NCBI GenBank assembly: GCA_041946825.1
Contig: JBHGBD010000023.1
Span: forward strand, 1 to 64,000
Reading direction: 5' to 3'
DNA length: 64,000 nucleotides
From: CAZTHM01 sp041946825
GTDB taxonomy: Bacteria; Acidobacteriota; Terriglobia; UBA7540
The notes under the pieces are model-generated. The model saw only the letters and a program-made list of their open reading frames with translations. It did no database searches and was not told the DNA's origin. Shown here one piece after another: positions 44,089 through 53,247 of this stretch; position 1 is the stretch's first letter, and the number at the start of each line of letters is the position of its first letter. The position numbers were made by a program, and so were the translations under genes.

Positions 44089-44702
44089 AGATTGAAGACG
44101 ACAATAACCCCGCAAATTGCTCGAGTCCCATTGACGCCGCCGTCCTAGCGGACTATTGGCTTGCAGCGCTTCCCCAGTCGGATGAAGCAGCCATTGAGGA
44201 ACATCTGCTTGAGTGCGACCGGTGCGGCGCGACGCTGCGCGAAGTGATTGTGCTTGCCGATGCCATCCGCAACCTGGCGCGCGAAGGAAGCCTGCGAATG
44301 GTGGTGAGCGATCTATTCCTTCAGCGTGCCGCGGAAGCGGGCCTGCGGGTCCGCGAGTACGCTCCTCCACCAAGCGGCAGTGTCCAATGCACAGTGACCG
44401 CCGAAGACGACCTTCTCATAGGGCGCCTTGCCGCCAACCTGAGCGGGGCGAAACGTGTTGATCTCTGTATTTGTGACGAGCGCGGTATTGAACGACTCCG
44501 GCTGCGGGATATTCCCGTACGTTCCGGGGCAACGAGTGTCCTCTACCAGGAGTCGATCACCTACGCGAGAACTCTGCCGACGCACAAGATGATCGCACGT
44601 CTCATTGCTTTCGATGATGCGGGCGGCGAGCGCCTGCTCGGCGAATACACCTTCAACCACACAGCCTCCGTGCCCGGACCGGGTACGGCTGGGATGGATT
44701 AG
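44085..44702 (+). CDS. zf-HC2 anti-sigma factor with soluble C-terminal domain
   Basis: This 205-residue protein has the zinc anti-sigma motif EEHLLECDRCGATL (H-x3-C-x2-C) near residues 42-55. A C-terminal domain of about 100 residues (SVQCTVTAEDDLLIGRLAANL onward, cited here as far as CTVTAEDD) has an Ig- or beta-sandwich-like strand pattern. No membrane helix is present, unlike the classical RsiW/RseA type. Translation is coupled to the sigma gene by the ATGA overlap. It should hold the ECF factor until a signal, perhaps redox through the Cys ligands, releases it. Confidence 0.8.
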   Translation: MKIEDDNNPANCSSPIDAAVLADYWLAALPQSDEAAIEEHLLECDRCGATLREVIVLADAIRNLAREGSLRMVVSDLFLQRAAEAGLRVREYAPPPSGSVQCTVTAEDDLLIGRLAANLSGAKRVDLCICDERGIERLRLRDIPVRSGATSVLYQESITYARTLPTHKMIARLIAFDDAGGERLLGEYTFNHTASVPGPGTAGMD

Positions 44703-44745
44703 ATTACCCTCCGCATCCCTCCGTGCACGGATTCAGGAGACGGCC

Positions 44746-45801
44746 ATGGCGATCAAGAGACGTGAATTCCTGAAAACCTCCGCTCAGGGCCTGGCTGTCG
44801 CGGCGGCTGCAAGCTCGCCGCTCCTCGCGCCAGCCGCAGCGGAGCGCAGCGCAACGGAGTTCGCCGAATTCCAGGAAAAGCGCCGCAAGGAATTGTGGGG
44901 TTTGCTTGGCGACCTGCCGTGGCAGCACAAGCCCGGCCCAGCCAGGCTTGCGATCAAAGAGAAGCACGACGGCTATACGCTCGAGCGCCTGATACTCGAC
45001 TTGAACGGCGTCGAGGCCGTGCCCGCGCTCCTGCTCGTTCCGGATAAGCTCCGAAGGCCTGCGCCGGGGCTCCTCTACATCCATTGGCACGGTGGGATGT
45101 ACGATCTTGGCAAGGAGCAACTCCTCCTGGGCGTTGACGCCCAGCCAGCCTACGCGCCTGTCTGCGCTGAAAAAGGACTCGTGACACTCGCGATCGATAG
45201 CTGGTGCTTCGGGGAGCGCAAGCATGCCAAGGTCGGGAGAACCGGCGAAGAGGACGCGTTCAAGCTGATGCTGTGGCGCGGCCAAGTCCTCTTCGGCATG
45301 ATGATGCTCGACGAGTTCCGTGCCCTCGACTACCTCGCCAGCCGGCCCGAAGTTGACGCGAAGCGCCTCGGGGTGTTCGGGATGTCGATGGGCTCGACCA
45401 AGGCCTGGTGGTTGGCGGCTCTCGATCCGCGCGTCAAGCTCTGCCTCGACGTGTGCTGCCTCACCGATTTCGACGAACTCATCAAGGACGACAACCTGAA
45501 AGGTCACGGGATTTACTACTTCGTTCCCGGCTTGCTCAAGCACTTCTCGACCGCGATGATCAATGAGCTCATCGTCCCGCGCCCGCGCCTGAGCGTGAAC
45601 GGCCGCCAGGACGATTTGACTCCCCCCGCCGGAGTCGAGAAGGTGCGCGACTACTTGGCGCCCCTTTACCGCAAGTACGGCCGTGAGGTGGACTGCCGCA
45701 TCGAACTTTTTGATTGCCCCCATACGGAGCTGCCGGAGATGCGCAAGCTGATACTGGAATGGATGGACAGCTACCTCGCCAGGAAACCGGAAGCGGCATG
45801 A
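44746..45801 (+). CDS. Tat-exported alpha/beta-hydrolase (acetylxylan-esterase/dienelactone-hydrolase-like)
   Basis: This 351-residue protein starts with a Tat signal (KRREFLKTSAQGLAVAAA), so it is exported folded. The alpha/beta-hydrolase triad can be placed: the nucleophile Ser in GMSMGS (about Ser214), an Asp in NGRQDDLTPP and the His in FDCPHTELP. The loop WHGG-type YIHWHGGMYD forms the oxyanion region. Related enzymes deacetylate xylan or cleave small esters. AGGAG lies before the ATG at 44746. Its stop overlaps the NADH dehydrogenase start as ATGA. Confidence 0.82.
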   Translation: MAIKRREFLKTSAQGLAVAAAASSPLLAPAAAERSATEFAEFQEKRRKELWGLLGDLPWQHKPGPARLAIKEKHDGYTLERLILDLNGVEAVPALLLVPDKLRRPAPGLLYIHWHGGMYDLGKEQLLLGVDAQPAYAPVCAEKGLVTLAIDSWCFGERKHAKVGRTGEEDAFKLMLWRGQVLFGMMMLDEFRALDYLASRPEVDAKRLGVFGMSMGSTKAWWLAALDPRVKLCLDVCCLTDFDELIKDDNLKGHGIYYFVPGLLKHFSTAMINELIVPRPRLSVNGRQDDLTPPAGVEKVRDYLAPLYRKYGREVDCRIELFDCPHTELPEMRKLILEWMDSYLARKPEAA

Positions 45802-47087
45802 ACCAGCCGGGTGCTTCTTCCAGCCTGCCTCACGTTGTTATTGTCGGCGCCGGATTCGGCGGGCTATACGCCGCCAAGGCACTGAGGCGCGCGCCGGTTA
45901 AGGTGACGGTCATTGACCGGCGCAATCATCACTTGTTTCAGCCGCTGTTGTACCAGGTGGCGACGGCGGGCCTCTCTCCCGGCGACATCGCTTACCCGAT
46001 TCGCGCGGTCCTGCGCCGCCAGGAAAACACGCGGGTGCTGCTGGCGGACGTGGTCGCGGCGGACTTGAAATCGCGCAAAGTCATCCTGCGGGATGGCGAT
46101 CTCGAATACGATTATCTAATCCTGGCGACCGGCGCACGCCACGCCTATTTCGGGCACACCGACTGGGAGAAGTGGGCGCCCGGGCTCAAGAGCCTGGAAG
46201 ACGCCCTGGAGATGCGCCGCCGGATTCTCCTGGCCTTCGAGCGGGCCGAGCGCGAATTTTACGAAGCGCGACGCCGCGCGTTCTTGACCTTTGTCGTGGT
46301 GGGCGCGGGCCCGACGGGAGTCGAACTGGCCGGGGCCATCGCTGAGATCGCCCGCCGCGTGATGGTCCGCGATTTCCGCGCCATCGATCCCCGCGAGGCA
46401 CGGATTATCCTGATCGAGGCGGGGCCGCGCATCCTTCCCACCTACCCTGAAGATCTCTCCGCGAAAGCCGAAGTGTCGCTGCGGAAACTGGGCGTCGAGG
46501 TCTGGAAGAATTCCCCGGTGACGTCGGTTGGCCCGGCTGGCGTCACGGCAGGCGGGTCCGAGGTCCCTGCCGCAACGGCGCTTTGGGCTGCAGGCGTTGC
46601 CGCGTCACCTTTGGCCCAGTCGCTGGGGGTCAAGCTGGACCGGGCCGGCCGTGTGCTGGTCGAGCCTGACCTCACAGCCCCCGGCCACCCTGAGGTTTTC
46701 GTCATCGGGGACCTGGCGGCGCTCGCGGACGCCGGCGGCAAGCCTTTGCCGGGCGTCGCCCCGGTGGCCATCCAGCAGGGCCGTCACGCCGCGCGGAACG
46801 TCCTTCGGGCCTGCCAGGGGTTGGTGCATCAGCCCTTCCGCTATTTTGACAAGGGAAATCTCGCCACCATCGGCCGTGCCGCCGGAGTGGCGGACCTGGG
46901 CTCGATCAAGTTCTCGGGCTTCATGGCCTGGATCACCTGGCTGTGCGTCCACATCTTCTTCCTAATCGGTTTCCGCAACCGGTTCATCGTCCTGTTCGAG
47001 TGGGCGTGGGCCTACTTCACTTTCCAACGCGGAGCGCGGCTCATTACGGGCGACATCGACGGCCGGCCACCGGGGCCCGCCGGGTGA
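45798..47087 (+). CDS. Type II NADH dehydrogenase (NDH-2), FAD-dependent
   Basis: This 429-residue protein has two dinucleotide folds: FAD at VVIVGAGFGGLYAAKAL (about 13-29) and NAD(P)H at VVVGAGPTGVELAGA (about 166-180). NHHLFQPLLYQVATAGLSP, typical of NDH-2, comes between them. The C-terminal amphipathic/hydrophobic segment ITWLCVHIFFLIGFRNR anchors it to the inner membrane. It passes electrons from NADH to quinone without proton pumping. It is translationally coupled to the esterase gene, an unusual pairing with no obvious metabolic link. Confidence 0.92.
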   Translation: MNQPGASSSLPHVVIVGAGFGGLYAAKALRRAPVKVTVIDRRNHHLFQPLLYQVATAGLSPGDIAYPIRAVLRRQENTRVLLADVVAADLKSRKVILRDGDLEYDYLILATGARHAYFGHTDWEKWAPGLKSLEDALEMRRRILLAFERAEREFYEARRRAFLTFVVVGAGPTGVELAGAIAEIARRVMVRDFRAIDPREARIILIEAGPRILPTYPEDLSAKAEVSLRKLGVEVWKNSPVTSVGPAGVTAGGSEVPAATALWAAGVAASPLAQSLGVKLDRAGRVLVEPDLTAPGHPEVFVIGDLAALADAGGKPLPGVAPVAIQQGRHAARNVLRACQGLVHQPFRYFDKGNLATIGRAAGVADLGSIKFSGFMAWITWLCVHIFFLIGFRNRFIVLFEWAWAYFTFQRGARLITGDIDGRPPGPAG

Positions 47088-47173
47088 CTTTTGAGAAGGG
47101 TTATTTGCCAGACGCCTACCCCCACCTATAGGGTGACCCCCTGAAAAAAACCCAGAATCTTGTGGTTTTTCTC

Positions 47174-47202
47174 TTTACAAGCCCTTTCCTTCGTGCTAGT
47201 TT
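47174..47202 (+). promoter_or_regulatory. Sigma70-type promoter upstream of smc
   Basis: TTTACA and TAGTTT are separated by 17 bp, with TG one base before the -10. It lies about 235 bp before the smc GTG, so the leader would be unusually long. The gap 47088-47438 holds nothing else that I can name. A weak AAAAACC/GGTTTTT inverted repeat just upstream could end the NDH-2 transcript. Confidence 0.45.
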
Positions 47203-47438
47203 TTCCCTGATGTTACGGGGATCCTCGCGTCAGCCATACCTTTTGCGCCAGATGGCATGACGGGGTCTAGAGAAGTAGGGTTCAGGCAACTGCGTCCTTC
47301 GCCGTGGCGGCGAAACCAACCGGAGATTTGCCCGGCAGGTTGTTTTGTCCCCAGCCAGACTCCGTGTTTGCTGTGGTGTCCTGAAATTGACGGCATTGAG
47401 GGATTGCGCGGTGGTGGTCTGCTCGGGAGGGTTGCGAA

Positions 47439-50400
47439 GTGTATAAACTGAAACGCGTCGAACTGCTCGGCTTCAAATCATTCGCCGACAAAACCCGCTT
47501 GGACTTCGCCGACGGCATCGCCGCCGTCGTAGGACCGAACGGCTGCGGCAAATCGAACCTGTCGGACGCCATCAGCTGGGTGCTGGGCGAGCAGAGCGCG
47601 CGGTCGCTGCGCGGCGAGCGCATGGCCGATGTGATCTTCAACGGCACGAGTGCTCGCCCACAGACCGGCATGGCGGAAGTTAGCCTGACCCTGATCGATC
47701 CCGAATACACACAAGCCGGCGAGGGACTGGAGACCGAAGACCTCTTTGCCGAAAATTCTGAAGCCGAAATCCCGGCTGACGCTGAGGCAACACCCTCCAA
47801 TGGCAACAGCGCCGCGACAGTCGCACGCCCGGCGGCGCTCAAGCATCGCTCAGGCGAGATCATGGTTACGCGCCGCTTGTTCCGCTCCGGCGAGAGCGAA
47901 TACCTCATCAACGGCGAACTCTGCCGCCTGCGCGACATCCAGGACCTCTTCATGGGCACGGGCCTCGGTCCCGAGTCTTACGCCATCATCGAGCAGGGGC
48001 GCATCGGGCAGATCCTGAGCTCCAAGCCTTCCGACCGCCGGTTGATTATCGAAGAAGCCGCGGGCGTCTCGAAATTCAAGACGCGCAAGCGGCTGGCGGA
48101 AGCGAAGCTGGAATCTTCCAAGCTGAACCTCAGCCGCATCACCGACATCCTCGAAGAAGTCACCAAGCAGGTGAACTCGCTCAAGCGCCAGGCATCGAAG
48201 GCGCGGCGCTATCGCGAGATGCACGAGGAATTGCGCGGGCGGTTGAAGATCGTTCTGACCTGCCGCTTGATGACGCTCGAAGCTGAATGCCAGCGCCTGC
48301 GCGAGGAGTCGGCGGCGCTGCAGTCCGCCTGCGCCGAGGCCGCGCAGCGGCTGGAGGAGATTGACCACGAGCAAAGAACCGCGGCCGCGCGTCACGACGA
48401 GCTGGAAAGCCTGCTGACCGGACTGCGCGAGACGATCGCTCAGGGCGAGCTCGAACGCGAGCGATTGAACTCGCGCCTCGAGCAAGTGCGCCAGCAGATC
48501 TCGAGCCTGGAAGCGCGTGGCGTGGAAGCCACCGCCGAGGGCCAGGCGCTTCAAGGGCAACTCGTCGTTCTCGAGCAGGCGGCCGAAGCCCAGTCGCAGC
48601 GGGCTGCACAGCTCCAGCTCGATTGGACGGCGGCGCAGGAAGCGGTGCGGCAATTGCTGGCGCGGCAGGAAGAATTGAACAGTCAGCTCATGCACGGCGA
48701 AAGCGCGGTCGAGACTTGCCGGCAAGCTCTGCTCGGCGCCGTAAGCCAACTGGCGGAGCTGCGCAACCAGCTTGTGCAGGCCGAGGAGATGGGCCTGGCG
48801 CTTGACCGCCAGGTAGCGCGCGCCCGCTCGGAAGGCGACGCGGTCGAGCAGGAACATCAGCGCCTGGCGAGCGAACTCGAAGCCTTCGGACAGGCGCAAG
48901 AGCGCGATCAGGGCGCGTTGGCCGGGCTGGCGCGCTCGGTCGAGGAAACCACCGCCGCGCTCGAGCAGGCCCGCGCCGAGCAGGTCACGCGCCGCGCAGA
49001 AGCCGAAAATCTTCGCCAGGAGGTTTCCGGCGCGCAGGCGCGCAAGCAGGCGCTCGAGGAATCGCTGGCGCGGCACGCTTATTCCACCGAAAGCGTGCGA
49101 CGCCTGCTTTCCGGCAACGGCTCGGGCAATGGCAACGGCTTTCATCCACTCGGCGTGCTGGCAGATTTCGTGGAAGTCGCCGCCGGCTACGAAGAAGTCG
49201 TGGAGGATTTCCTCAAGACCGAACTGGAGTGCGTGGTCGTCGAGCGCCACGAAGACGCGCGCTCGGGAATCTCGCTGCTCAAGAGTGAAGGCACGGGCCG
49301 CTCGACGTTCTTCGTTACGCACATCCCTTCCAACGGCCATTCGAATGGCGAGCACGACGCGCAGGTCCGCGGCGCGCGCGGCGTGGTCGCGCCGGTGCGG
49401 GATCTGGTGCGATTCGAATCGCGGCTGGGTTTGAACGGCGACATGGCTCTTCCGGCACTCGCCAGCGCCTACGTCGTGGAAAGCACGGAAGCCGCCGAAC
49501 AATTGGCGGGCGAGTTCCCCGAGTGCCACTTCTTGACCCCCAGCGGCGAGCACTTTCACCATCGCCTGGTGGCGGGGGGCAAGGGTAAGAGCGCGGGGCC
49601 ACTGGCGCTCCGGCGCGATTTTCGCGAGCTGGAACGCCGCCTGGTGGAACTGGAAGCGCAACTGCAATCCGCAGAAGACGCCCTATTCGAGGTGACGGCG
49701 CGCGTGGGAAGGCTGGAAGGTGACCTCCGCCGCCTGAGCACCGAGAAAACCGAGGCGGAGAAGAAAGCCGTCCTCGCCGACGAGAAGGTACGGCAGACAC
49801 GCGAGGCGTTCGATCGCACGAGGGAGCGGTTGAAGCTGCTGCGCGATGAGGCGGCGACGCTCGAAGTTGAGCGGCAAGCGAACCAAGCGCGCCAGGCGGA
49901 ACTTCGATCCCAGCTTGACGCTTCCGCGACCGACCGCGCGCAACGCGAGGAAGAACTCAGCGCTAAGACGAACGAAGTCCGCGAGCTGCGCGTTCAGATT
50001 GACAAGGTTAGCCAGGAACTGCTGGAAGCTCAGACCCGCGCCGGAATGCTGGAGGAGCGCCTCCGCGCCCTTGAAGCCGAACGGACACGGTTGAACGAGC
50101 GGATCGAGGAAATCCGCGGGCGCCGAGCCCGGCTGGACGAGCAGATCCACAGCTGGGCGGGAGAGCGCGGATTTCTCGCCCAGGAATCGAAAGAGAATCG
50201 CACACGACTGGCGGCGCTCGATCAGGAGCAAATCGCGGCGCGCGAAAGGCAGCGCTTGCTCGACGAAGAGTCGCACAATGTGCGCGCCCGGCGCGACGAG
50301 CTGAGCCCACTGCTCGATAGCTTGCGTGCCGAGCTCGACGCCCGCCGCGAGAAGCGCTCCGAGACGGAAGTCACGCTGGCCCGCGCCGAATCCGACCGCA

Positions 50401-51176
50401 ACCATCACGTCGAGCAATGTCGCCAGGAACTACATGCCGAGCCCGAAGCGCTGGTTGCGGAGCTGGCGCCGGAGCGGAAGCTCGAAGGCGAAGCCCTGGT
50501 GGCCGCCGAGGAGCAGGTGCGCGACCTCAAGACGCGTATCGAGAATCTCGGCCCCGTCAACATGATGGCGCTCGAAGAACTTCAGGAAGCCGAGGAGCGG
50601 TATACGTTTCTCGAGACTCAGCGCCAGGACCTGCTGGCCTCAATCGAAGACACCGCGCAGGCTATTAAGGAGATCGATCAGGTTTCGCGCCAGCAATTCC
50701 TCGAGGCTTTCAAGGCGATTAACGCTTACTTCGCCGAGTCATTCCGGACGCTTTTCGGCGGCGGGATCGGCGAGATGCGTCTGAGCGACGAAGGCGACGC
50801 CGACAGCGGGATCGACATGGTGGCACAGCCGCCCGGCAAGCGCCTGCAAAACGTCCTGCTGCTCTCGGGTGGCGAGAAGGCGTTGACGGCGCTGGCGCTG
50901 CTGATCGCGCTTTTCCGCTACACGCCCAGTCCCTTCTGCATCCTCGACGAGGTGGATGCGCCCCTCGACGAGTCGAACGTGGACCGGTTCACGCGCATGA
51001 TCCAGGCAATGAGCCGGCACACGCAGTTCATCCTCATCACGCACAACAAGCGCACCATGGAAATCGCGCAAGTGATGTATGGCGTGACGATGGAGGATCC
51101 CGGCGTCTCGAAGTTGGTCTCCGTGCGCTTTGACGAAGTGGAACGCGAATCCGAAGCGGTAGCCGTGCCGGTGTGA
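47439..51176 (+). CDS. smc: Chromosome segregation SMC ATPase
   Basis: This 1245-residue protein is a full-length structural-maintenance-of-chromosomes ATPase. Walker A is VGPNGCGKSNLSDAISW (from residue 31), followed by two long coiled-coil arms. The hinge lies at about residues 567-690 (HPLGVLADFVEV onward). The C-terminal head has the signature LLSGGEKALTALALL (about 1141) and Walker B FCILDEVDAPLDESN (about 1166). With ScpA/ScpB it compacts and resolves sister chromosomes. It starts at a GTG with GGGAGG 8 nt upstream. No scpA or scpB gene is nearby. The head insert at about 90-140 is Glu/Ala-rich and longer than in B. subtilis. Confidence 0.96.
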   Translation: MYKLKRVELLGFKSFADKTRLDFADGIAAVVGPNGCGKSNLSDAISWVLGEQSARSLRGERMADVIFNGTSARPQTGMAEVSLTLIDPEYTQAGEGLETEDLFAENSEAEIPADAEATPSNGNSAATVARPAALKHRSGEIMVTRRLFRSGESEYLINGELCRLRDIQDLFMGTGLGPESYAIIEQGRIGQILSSKPSDRRLIIEEAAGVSKFKTRKRLAEAKLESSKLNLSRITDILEEVTKQVNSLKRQASKARRYREMHEELRGRLKIVLTCRLMTLEAECQRLREESAALQSACAEAAQRLEEIDHEQRTAAARHDELESLLTGLRETIAQGELERERLNSRLEQVRQQISSLEARGVEATAEGQALQGQLVVLEQAAEAQSQRAAQLQLDWTAAQEAVRQLLARQEELNSQLMHGESAVETCRQALLGAVSQLAELRNQLVQAEEMGLALDRQVARARSEGDAVEQEHQRLASELEAFGQAQERDQGALAGLARSVEETTAALEQARAEQVTRRAEAENLRQEVSGAQARKQALEESLARHAYSTESVRRLLSGNGSGNGNGFHPLGVLADFVEVAAGYEEVVEDFLKTELECVVVERHEDARSGISLLKSEGTGRSTFFVTHIPSNGHSNGEHDAQVRGARGVVAPVRDLVRFESRLGLNGDMALPALASAYVVESTEAAEQLAGEFPECHFLTPSGEHFHHRLVAGGKGKSAGPLALRRDFRELERRLVELEAQLQSAEDALFEVTARVGRLEGDLRRLSTEKTEAEKKAVLADEKVRQTREAFDRTRERLKLLRDEAATLEVERQANQARQAELRSQLDASATDRAQREEELSAKTNEVRELRVQIDKVSQELLEAQTRAGMLEERLRALEAERTRLNERIEEIRGRRARLDEQIHSWAGERGFLAQESKENRTRLAALDQEQIAARERQRLLDEESHNVRARRDELSPLLDSLRAELDARREKRSETEVTLARAESDRNHHVEQCRQELHAEPEALVAELAPERKLEGEALVAAEEQVRDLKTRIENLGPVNMMALEELQEAEERYTFLETQRQDLLASIEDTAQAIKEIDQVSRQQFLEAFKAINAYFAESFRTLFGGGIGEMRLSDEGDADSGIDMVAQPPGKRLQNVLLLSGGEKALTALALLIALFRYTPSPFCILDEVDAPLDESNVDRFTRMIQAMSRHTQFILITHNKRTMEIAQVMYGVTMEDPGVSKLVSVRFDEVERESEAVAVPV

Positions 51177-51182
51177 GGTAGC

Positions 51183-51200
51183 GGCGGGCTTAGGCCCGCC
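51183..51200. repeat. Hairpin after smc
   Basis: GGCGGGC and GCCCGCC pair around TTAG, a 7-bp stem just after the smc stop. Two ATTCCGCC direct repeats follow. There is no T-run. Another GCCGG-type partial hairpin lies at about 51236-51256 in the same gap. Confidence 0.45.
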
Positions 51201-51351
51201 ATTCCGCCATTCCGCCGTCGCGCGGAGCGAAACATGCCGGGCTGGAGGCCGCCGTTACACTCTCTCACTTCGTTTGTCAAGCGATTCTCTCCCGAGCGCG
51301 AGGATAAGATTGCTCCGCTGATTTGTGCGAAAAACCTTTCCGCTTTTTCCG

Positions 51352-51379
51352 TTGACAAGTCTCTCTGTTGTTCTAGAAT
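51352..51379 (+). promoter_or_regulatory. Strong sigma70-type promoter of purC
   Basis: TTGACA and TAGAAT are separated by 16 bp, the best promoter match in the window. A start near 51386 leaves a leader of only about 12 nt before the purC ATG, with no ribosome binding site visible. Confidence 0.6.
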
Positions 51380-51397
51380 GTCCCTTCCTAAATCACC

Positions 51398-52306
51398 ATG
51401 ACCCCCAAAACTCATCCGTCCATCATTCGCGAAACAAATTTGCCCGGCGTCAAATTGCACTCGCGCGGAAAGGTCCGCGACGTGTACGAGGTTGACCCTG
51501 ACACGCTGCTCATTATCGCCACGGACCGGCTGTCGGCCTTCGACGTGGTGATGAATGAGGGCATTCCCGACAAGGGCCGAGTGCTGACGCAGTTGTCGGT
51601 CTTCTGGTTCAACTTCTTCCGCAACGCCGTGCCGAGCCATTTCCTCACCGCCAACGTCGCCGAATATCCCAAGGCCCTCCAATCCTTCGGCGACCAACTG
51701 GAGGGTCGCTCGATGCTGGTGAAGAAATCGCAGCCCTTCCCCGTCGAGTGCGTGGCGCGCGGCTATCTGGCCGGGTCAGGATGGAAGGACTACCGAGCCA
51801 CGGGCGCAGTGTGCGGCGTGAAACTGCCCGCGGGCCTGACGGAATCGGCCAAGCTCGAGCAACCCATCTTCACGCCCGCCACCAAGGCGCAGACCGGACA
51901 CGATGAAAACATCACCTGGGAGCAAACGGTCGAGATTGTGGGCCAAAGGACGGCTGAGAAGCTGCGCGACCTGACGCTCGACCTCTACTGCCGGGCGCGC
52001 GAGTACGCCGAGCAAAGGGGTATTCTGATCGCCGACACCAAATTCGAGTGGGGCACGCGCGACGGCGAACTCCTGCTGATCGACGAGGCGCTCACGCCCG
52101 ATTCCTCACGCTTCTGGCCGAAGGAGGGATACCAGCCGGGCCGACCGCAGCCGTCGTTCGACAAACAGTTTGTGCGCGACTACCTAGAATCGTTGCGCTG
52201 GGGGAAGCAGCCTCCTCCGCCGCCGCTTCCGGCGGACGTGGTGGACAAAACCAGCGCGAAATATCGCGAAGCTTATCGCCTGCTGACTGGTCACAAGCTC
52301 AACTAG
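51398..52306 (+). CDS. purC: Phosphoribosylaminoimidazole-succinocarboxamide synthase (SAICAR synthetase)
   Basis: This 302-residue enzyme of purine synthesis joins CAIR and aspartate with ATP to give SAICAR. Family signatures are HSRGKVRDVYEV near the start, IIATDRLSAFDVVM, VECVARGYLAGSGW, and the metal/ATP segment DTKFEWGTRDGELLLIDE. The length fits the yeast-like longer branch. The ATG at 51398 is the only sensible start and lacks a ribosome binding site, which fits a very short leader. No other purine genes are near. Confidence 0.96.
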   Translation: MTPKTHPSIIRETNLPGVKLHSRGKVRDVYEVDPDTLLIIATDRLSAFDVVMNEGIPDKGRVLTQLSVFWFNFFRNAVPSHFLTANVAEYPKALQSFGDQLEGRSMLVKKSQPFPVECVARGYLAGSGWKDYRATGAVCGVKLPAGLTESAKLEQPIFTPATKAQTGHDENITWEQTVEIVGQRTAEKLRDLTLDLYCRAREYAEQRGILIADTKFEWGTRDGELLLIDEALTPDSSRFWPKEGYQPGRPQPSFDKQFVRDYLESLRWGKQPPPPPLPADVVDKTSAKYREAYRLLTGHKLN

Positions 52307-52332
52307 AACTTTGCCGCCTCGACCGAAGCGCC

Positions 52333-52884
52333 ATGGGGGGATGGAACTGGCTCGACTGGGTTCTGGCCGGAACGGTCATCGCTTCGGTGGTGGCGGCCTT
52401 ACTGAAGGGTTTCGTCCGGGAATTGATCGCGCTGGCGGCGCTGGTCGCGGCCGTGGTGGTGGCGGCGCTCGGTTACACGCGCGCTGGCCTCTGGTTCGAG
52501 GACCTGACGCGGTCGCACGAAGTTGCGCTGGGTATGGGTTTTCTCAGCCTCTTCGTGGGGACGCTCATCCTCGGTGCACTGGTTTCGGCGTTGGCGAAGC
52601 GGCTCATCAAGACCGCCGGATTGCAGTGGTTCGACCGTTTCCTGGGTGCTATTTTCGGCCTGGTGCGCGGGATGGCGATCGATTGCATCCTACTGATAAG
52701 CTTGCTGGCGTTCAACCTGAAGCCGGAAGCCGTCCAGCGCTCGTTGCTCGCGCCCTACGTCAGCGCGGGAGCAAGGGTGCTTGTCTGGATGATGCCCGGC
52801 GACCTGAAGGCGGAATTCCAGGCCGGCTACGAGCGCTTCCACCAGGCGCTGATCGAGACGGACAAGAAGGCGACGAAGAAATAG
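52333..52884 (+). CDS. CvpA-family membrane protein
   Basis: This 183-residue protein has four hydrophobic segments in the first 140 residues and matches the CvpA (colicin V production) family: NWLDWVLAGTVIASVVAALLKGF at the start (the DxxL-type opening) and the RFLGAIFGLVRGMAID segment. CvpA affects envelope homeostasis and survival under stress by an unknown mechanism. It is 26 bp after purC. CvpA beside a purine gene recalls cvpA-purF in E. coli. The long frame starting at 52048 only shadows purC and is rejected. Confidence 0.82.
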   Translation: MGGWNWLDWVLAGTVIASVVAALLKGFVRELIALAALVAAVVVAALGYTRAGLWFEDLTRSHEVALGMGFLSLFVGTLILGALVSALAKRLIKTAGLQWFDRFLGAIFGLVRGMAIDCILLISLLAFNLKPEAVQRSLLAPYVSAGARVLVWMMPGDLKAEFQAGYERFHQALIETDKKATKK

Positions 52885-52924
52885 CCGTGGACGCGGGGCA
52901 ATTCCCACGGCCCGGAGTTCAAAC

Positions 52925-53155
52925 GTGAAAGAGAAACTCGACGCGCTCATCGACCAGATGGTAGACCACCAAATCGACTACGAAGACGCCGTGGGCGAGT
53001 TCGAGAAGCGTTTCATCCGCCGTGTGCTCGAGAAATCGAACGGCAACCAGTCGAAAGCCGCCAAGACTCTCGGCATCCACCGCAACACGTTAAGCCGCAA
53101 GATCGAAGAGCTGGGGCTTGACCACCAGCCGCGCCGCCGGCGCTCCAGCCGCTAG
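52925..53155 (+). CDS. Fis-type DNA-binding protein
   Basis: This 76-residue protein ends in a Fis-family helix-turn-helix: RRVLEKSNGNQSKAAKTLGI then HRNTLSRKIEELGL (about 38-66). The N-terminal half is acidic and helical. It begins at GTG with GGAG 8 nt upstream and ends in a basic tail (RRRRSSR). It may act as a nucleoid-associated or local regulator, like Fis or the DNA-binding end of NtrC-type activators. It lies 40 bp after the CvpA gene in the same run. Confidence 0.85.
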   Translation: MKEKLDALIDQMVDHQIDYEDAVGEFEKRFIRRVLEKSNGNQSKAAKTLGIHRNTLSRKIEELGLDHQPRRRRSSR

Positions 53156-53247
53156 CAGGGCCTCAATCTATCCTTTCAAGCAGTTGTTCCGCCCCCACTG
53201 CGCCCCGAATGTCACCATCCTGGTTTTGAGGCGACCCGCCTCTCCCC

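Noticed and set aside
47850..49667. 605-residue minus-strand frame
   Set aside because: Antisense to the coiled-coil arms of smc, where codon bias leaves long open antisense frames.
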